A stretch of DNA of 16,607 nucleotides, taken from contig JASLHL010000167.1 of NCBI GenBank assembly GCA_030152225.1, positions 1 to 16,607 of the forward strand, read 5' to 3'. How positions within the stretch are numbered: the stretch's first letter is position 1; every line of letters starts with the position of its first letter. Both the position numbers and the translations under genes were made by a program. Origin of the DNA: Flavobacterium sp. (lineage in GTDB: Bacteria > Bacteroidota > Bacteroidia > Flavobacteriales > Flavobacteriaceae). Of this stretch, positions 14,201 to 16,607 are shown one piece after another. The notes below the pieces were generated by a model. That model was not told the DNA's origin, made no database searches, and saw nothing but the letters and a program-made list of their open reading frames with translations.

Positions 14201-14358
14201 CTGGGGCTCTAAGTAATAAATCAATTGGTACAGCAGCAGTCGGTGGAATGTTAATCGGTACCTTGATAGGGGTGTTGGTTATTCCTTCTTTATTCGTTGT
14301 ATTCCAAGGGTTACAAGAAAAAATAAGTGGTACTCCAGTACGAGAAGAAGAAGCGTAA
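11224..14358 (+). CDS. RND multidrug efflux transporter, HAE1/AcrB type
   Basis: 1044 residues, full length for the hydrophobic/amphiphilic efflux (HAE1) branch of RND pumps: proton-driven export of drugs and toxic compounds through a trimer. It starts with the usual first membrane helix and LPITQYPEIAPPTV. The proton-relay aspartates of transmembrane helix 4 are present (D405 and D406 in GIVVDDAIIVVE, matching AcrB D407/D408), as is the helix 10 lysine (K939 in LLAKNAILIVEF, matching K940). Two large periplasmic loops, about 30-335 and about 560-870, form the porter and docking parts. The D/D and K set indicates a working pump; substrate range cannot be read from sequence. Second gene of the operon; a hairpin separates it from the outer-membrane factor gene 84 bases on. 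Confidence 0.97.
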   Translation: MLKRFIENPVLSTVISIIIVILGLLGLYSLPITQYPEIAPPTVQVTANYQGANAEAVMKSVIVPLEEQINGVEHMAYMSSKASNDGSAVITITFTQGADADMAAVNVQNRVSQALSQLPEEVIKQGVTTTKRLSSEIFSFLLYSDGNRYDQAFLENYARIHILPQIKRINGVGDASIYGGREYSMRIWLKPNAMASYGLTPSDIVAALQEQNVEAAPGKVGENSKQSFQYALKYTGRLETPEAFGAIVIRTTNTGKILRLRDVAEIDLGAYSYGMTVTAYQQQGTYIAVNQVAGSNAHEIIKQCEALLKEAEKDLPAGAKFEVYANSNDFLLASIDKLIATLLEAFVLVFIVVLVFLQDWRSTLIPAIAVPVAIVGTFFFLNLFGFSINLLTLFALVLSIGIVVDDAIIVVEAVHAKLYEGAETAKKATMSAMSELTTAIISITLVMSAVFVPVTFIEGSVGVFYKEFGITLAVAILISAINALTLSPALCAIMLKPTSGIQQEKRGFLTRFKTAFNSSFDRMTNRYVGILGFLNKNKWLSLGSVIVFGALFVFLTKTTPTGFVPNEDSASIYGNIILAPSTSLEETERIANEIDSIAMSIPEVKFTSLLSGMDFFSGNGSSYAVEFIKLKHWKDRPNPEQNIHSVVGQLFAKTAHIKDASVVFFAAPTLQGFGNSSGFEVQLQDKTGGDYKQFEEIIGGFLGALNERPEIMYATSSFTTNFPQYEVSVNVAKAKEAGVGVTEILTTLQGYLGGIYATNFNRFGKQYKVMIQADPSFRENKEAIDRLYVKNEQGTMSPITAFIDLKKVYSPEFLTRFNLFNAAFVNGSPNPGFSSGDAIRAIEEVAAQTLPQGYGFEYSGLSREERGSGNQTVIIFVLSILFVYFLLSAQFKSYILPLAVLFSLPIGLAGAFIFAKIFGLENNIFLQISLIMLIGLLAKNAILIVEFALQRRQLGQSITEAAIEGARIRLRPILMTSFAFIFGLLPLMLATGAGALSNKSIGTAAVGGMLIGTLIGVLVIPSLFVVFQGLQEKISGTPVREEEA

Positions 14359-14371
14359 TTGTAAAGTGATA

Positions 14372-14408
14372 AGCCTATACGCGCGACTAAAATAAGCGCT
14401 TATAGGCT
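14372..14408 (+). other. Intercistronic hairpin in the efflux operon
   Basis: AGCCTATA (14372-14379) pairs perfectly with TATAGGCT (14401-14408). One mismatch inward, GCGC pairs with GCGC around an 11-base loop. There is no T-run after it, so it is not a classical terminator. Between the pump and outer-membrane-factor genes it could stabilise or process the mRNA, or lower readthrough to the third gene. Confidence 0.55.
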
Positions 14409-14442
14409 ACACAATGAAGTCAATAAATAAAGTATCAAAAGT

Positions 14443-15834
14443 ATGAAATGGACCTATAAAATATATATAAGCGCAGTGGCAATGGGAGTAGTAGCTTCTT
14501 GTCAATCTGCAAAGACCTATCACAAACAAGAAACAATAGACCAAGCATTGTATAGAGCGCTAGACAACGAGGATACGTTGAGCATAGGCATGATGCCTTG
14601 GCAAATGCTGTTTAAAGATGTAAAGTTACAGGCGTTAATAACCGAAGGAATAGAAAATAACCTAGACCTAAAGATGGGAGTCGAACGACTCTATGCTTCA
14701 CAGGCTTTAGTTAAACAAGCTAAAGTCGCTTTTTTACCTGATTTAGATCTAGGTGGTGGAGTGAAACGATCAAGATTAGCTTATCCTCAGGGATTTGGTT
14801 TTGTAAAGAATGCTACCCAGCATGATGCGTTTGCTACTACTTCTTGGGAGATTGATGTATGGGGAAAATTAGCAAGTAGTAAACGGGCTGCATATTATAG
14901 ATTGTTGCAATCAGATGCGGGACAAAAAGCAGTACAAACTCAAATAGTGGCTCAGATCGCTGATTATTATTATCAATTACTAGCCTTAGATCAGCAAGTT
15001 GGTATTATCGAACAAACCATCGTGAATAGAAAAGAGGATAGTACTGTCATGCAAAAACTCAAAGAATCAAATGTAGTTACTGCCGCTGCAGTAGTACAAA
15101 GTGAGGCAAATTACTATGAGGCAGCGGCTACTTTACCAGATGTGAAACGCCAAATCAGAGAAGTAGAGAATGCTTTGAGTGTTTTATTAGGGAAACCTGT
15201 AGGTACAATCGATCGAACCAATCTTGCAGGACAAGAATTACCAGTAAAACCAAGTATTGGTATTCCTGCTGATTTATTACAACATCGACCAGATGTAATG
15301 GCCGCTGAGTTTGAGCTAGCGGCTTATTTTGAAGATGTCAATGTTGCCAAGCGCGCTTTTTATCCTGCACTAACGATAACAGGAGGTGTAGGATTCTCAA
15401 GCTATGAGTTTAAAGATTGGTTCACTTCTACAGGATTGTTTGCCAATATAGCAGCAGGGGTATTACAGCCAATTTTTACTAAAAGGCAAAACAAGACGAG
15501 GCTAGAAGTAGCAAAAGCAAGTTATCAAGAGAAAGTGTACAACTTTCAAAAGACCTTACTTGTTGCAGGTCAAGAGGTATCGGACGCTTTATATGCTTAT
15601 GAAAGGGCAGGAGAACAATTATCCATGAGACAACAACAAGTAGATAAATTAGCGCTAGCTGTTGATTATACAAAGAAGTTGTTAGTATATCATTCGTCAA
15701 CAAATTATACCGATGTGTTGACTTCAGAACAAGCCCATCTGTATGCCCAATTAGCACTTAGTAATGATCACCTAGCAGAATGGCAAGCTATTATTAAGCT
15801 TTACAAGGCATTAGGAGGAGGTTGGAGGGACTAA
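14443..15834 (+). CDS. TolC/NodT-type outer-membrane efflux lipoprotein
   Basis: 463 residues of the RND outer-membrane factor (NodT/OprM-like) family, which form trimeric channels completing the efflux complex. The signal peptide ends in a lipobox, VASC with Cys20, so it is acylated. Two outer-membrane efflux repeats are visible. The first starts near LKMGVERLYASQALVKQAKV. The second contains the family hallmark IPADLLQHRPDVMAAEFELA and then VNVAKRAFYPALTITGGVGF. Long amphipathic helices around 145-225 and 345-420 make the periplasmic tunnel. Full length. The start was chosen because it supplies the lipoprotein signal. Third gene of the operon; it may also be made in reduced amount because of the hairpin in the 84-base gap. 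Confidence 0.95.
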   Translation: MKWTYKIYISAVAMGVVASCQSAKTYHKQETIDQALYRALDNEDTLSIGMMPWQMLFKDVKLQALITEGIENNLDLKMGVERLYASQALVKQAKVAFLPDLDLGGGVKRSRLAYPQGFGFVKNATQHDAFATTSWEIDVWGKLASSKRAAYYRLLQSDAGQKAVQTQIVAQIADYYYQLLALDQQVGIIEQTIVNRKEDSTVMQKLKESNVVTAAAVVQSEANYYEAAATLPDVKRQIREVENALSVLLGKPVGTIDRTNLAGQELPVKPSIGIPADLLQHRPDVMAAEFELAAYFEDVNVAKRAFYPALTITGGVGFSSYEFKDWFTSTGLFANIAAGVLQPIFTKRQNKTRLEVAKASYQEKVYNFQKTLLVAGQEVSDALYAYERAGEQLSMRQQQVDKLALAVDYTKKLLVYHSSTNYTDVLTSEQAHLYAQLALSNDHLAEWQAIIKLYKALGGGWRD

Positions 15835-15849
15835 TATTTTTCGCCATTT

Positions 15850-15880
15850 GATGTTCTACTATAAAAATGTTGAGGATGTC
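15850..15880 (-). repeat. 31-base near-copy of part of the 7994-8668 gene
   Basis: Ungapped, 27 of 31 bases match 8590-8620, including an exact 19-base run, CTATAAAAATGTTGAGGAT. On the minus strand it encodes DILNIFI, the same residues as in the 224-residue protein (ALDILNIFIEQH), and reads on as VEH. No longer gene is seen around it, so it looks like a gene scrap; chance cannot be fully excluded. Confidence 0.5.
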
Positions 15881-16028
15881 CCTACTTACATTCCACTGTG
15901 TTCAGAGCCGTATTAAATGAAAACACTATGTTAAAATAAACATAACCTTGTTACTTGTTAAGATGTAATTAACTAAGTTTATTTCCCTGTTAAGTGAAAT
16001 ATATACAAATCAAATAAAATAAGTAACA

Positions 16029-16607
16029 ATGAAGATGAGAACTCTCGGGGCTTTTCTTTTACTAACGACCCTTAGTTTTGGACAAAATGTAAAGACTCCA
16101 TACGAATCCTTTATCACTGAAAAGGACAATTATGCTATTTCCACAATCAATTTTAATGTGCCTGCCTTTGATTATAGACAAAAAGTGGACAGTGTTTCTT
16201 TTGAAGGGAGTTTAATTCTTCCTAAAGATGGTTTTGATCAAGTGGTGATTATTAAACCCGGAACGGGCTATAATACACGCAATACCCATAGTCCTTTAGC
16301 GGAAGCCTTATTGGATAATCACATCGCTGTGTTTCGATATGATGAACGCGAAATGGGAAATTCTAAAGGAGAAGGAGGAGGTGATATGTCCTACACGGCG
16401 ACAATGATGGGAGAAGAGTTGGCTAGTGCGTTTAACATGCTAAAGAAACATCCAGACTTACAGGGTAAAAAAATAGGAATTATCGGGCATAGTCTAGGGG
16501 GTCTAGCAGTTATGGAAGCTTTAAAACACGAGATTAACCCCAATTTTTTAGTGCTTTTCGCTGCTCCCGTTGTAACAGGTAAACAACTATTCCTCTATCA
16601 ATTACAA
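16029..16607 (+). CDS. Secreted alpha/beta-hydrolase, 3' end outside the window
   Basis: The first 193 residues are visible and the frame is open to the window end. A short Sec signal (MKMRTLGAFLLLTTLSFG, cut before QN) sends it to the periplasm or outside. The fold is alpha/beta-hydrolase: a beta-rich N-terminus with VSFEGSLILPKD, an oxyanion-type region around IIKPGTGYNTR, RYDEREMGNSKG (the usual FDYRGxGxS-like motif), and the nucleophile elbow GHSLGG with Ser155. The catalytic Asp and His lie beyond the window. Likely an esterase or peptidase-like hydrolase; substrate unknown. It follows the efflux operon by 194 bases, probably with its own promoter: TAAGTTTA at 15974-15981 is a loose -7 candidate. 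Confidence 0.88.
   Translation, partial: MKMRTLGAFLLLTTLSFGQNVKTPYESFITEKDNYAISTINFNVPAFDYRQKVDSVSFEGSLILPKDGFDQVVIIKPGTGYNTRNTHSPLAEALLDNHIAVFRYDEREMGNSKGEGGGDMSYTATMMGEELASAFNMLKKHPDLQGKKIGIIGHSLGGLAVMEALKHEINPNFLVLFAAPVVTGKQLFLYQLQ

Overview
The window looks like a chromosomal segment of a low-GC member of the Bacteroidota, most likely a flavobacterium; a Myroides-like genus is only a guess. The reasons are AT-rich DNA, ATG starts without clear Shine-Dalgarno sequences, TAnnTTTG-type -7 boxes, and protein families typical of the phylum (DUF4142 lipoproteins, a DUF6266 relic, a lipoprotein RND adaptor and outer-membrane factor).

Left part (1-4859): the end of an AraC-type regulator, then a minus-strand stress-type cluster. 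In transcription order it is a KGG protein with a low-complexity Ser/Tyr/Asn/Arg-Gly tract, a DUF892 (YciE/YciF) ferritin-like protein, and two pairs of DUF4142-type envelope proteins. KGG followed by DUF892 recalls enterobacterial yciG-yciF. The two pairs are a tandem duplication. Between them lies an eroded DUF892 3' end (one-base deletion plus an in-frame stop). Both copies also carry the same large hairpin upstream of the first gene of the pair. The two hairpins differ by a compensatory base-pair change and keep a 14-base loop, so the RNA fold has probably been under selection. One paralogue has lost its lipobox cysteine.

Middle part (4860-9004): an AT-rich gap, a truncated UbiB/ABC1-type kinase gene, a 140-aa protein of unknown function, and a stretch of broken genes. 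These are a pseudogene starting in a pentanucleotide microsatellite, a DUF6266 N-terminal fragment, and a frameshifted fragment at 8690-8997. Among them stand two apparently intact minus-strand genes of unknown function, one secreted (7462-7947) and one probably cytoplasmic (7994-8668).

Right part (9005-15834): an AraC-family regulator followed by a complete tripartite RND efflux system on the same strand (lipoprotein periplasmic adaptor, inner-membrane AcrB-type pump, TolC-type outer-membrane lipoprotein). The regulator probably controls the operon. The promoter region ahead of the adaptor has a consensus -7 box, no obvious -33 box, and repeated T/CTTACC motifs where an activator could bind. 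The window ends inside a secreted alpha/beta-hydrolase gene.
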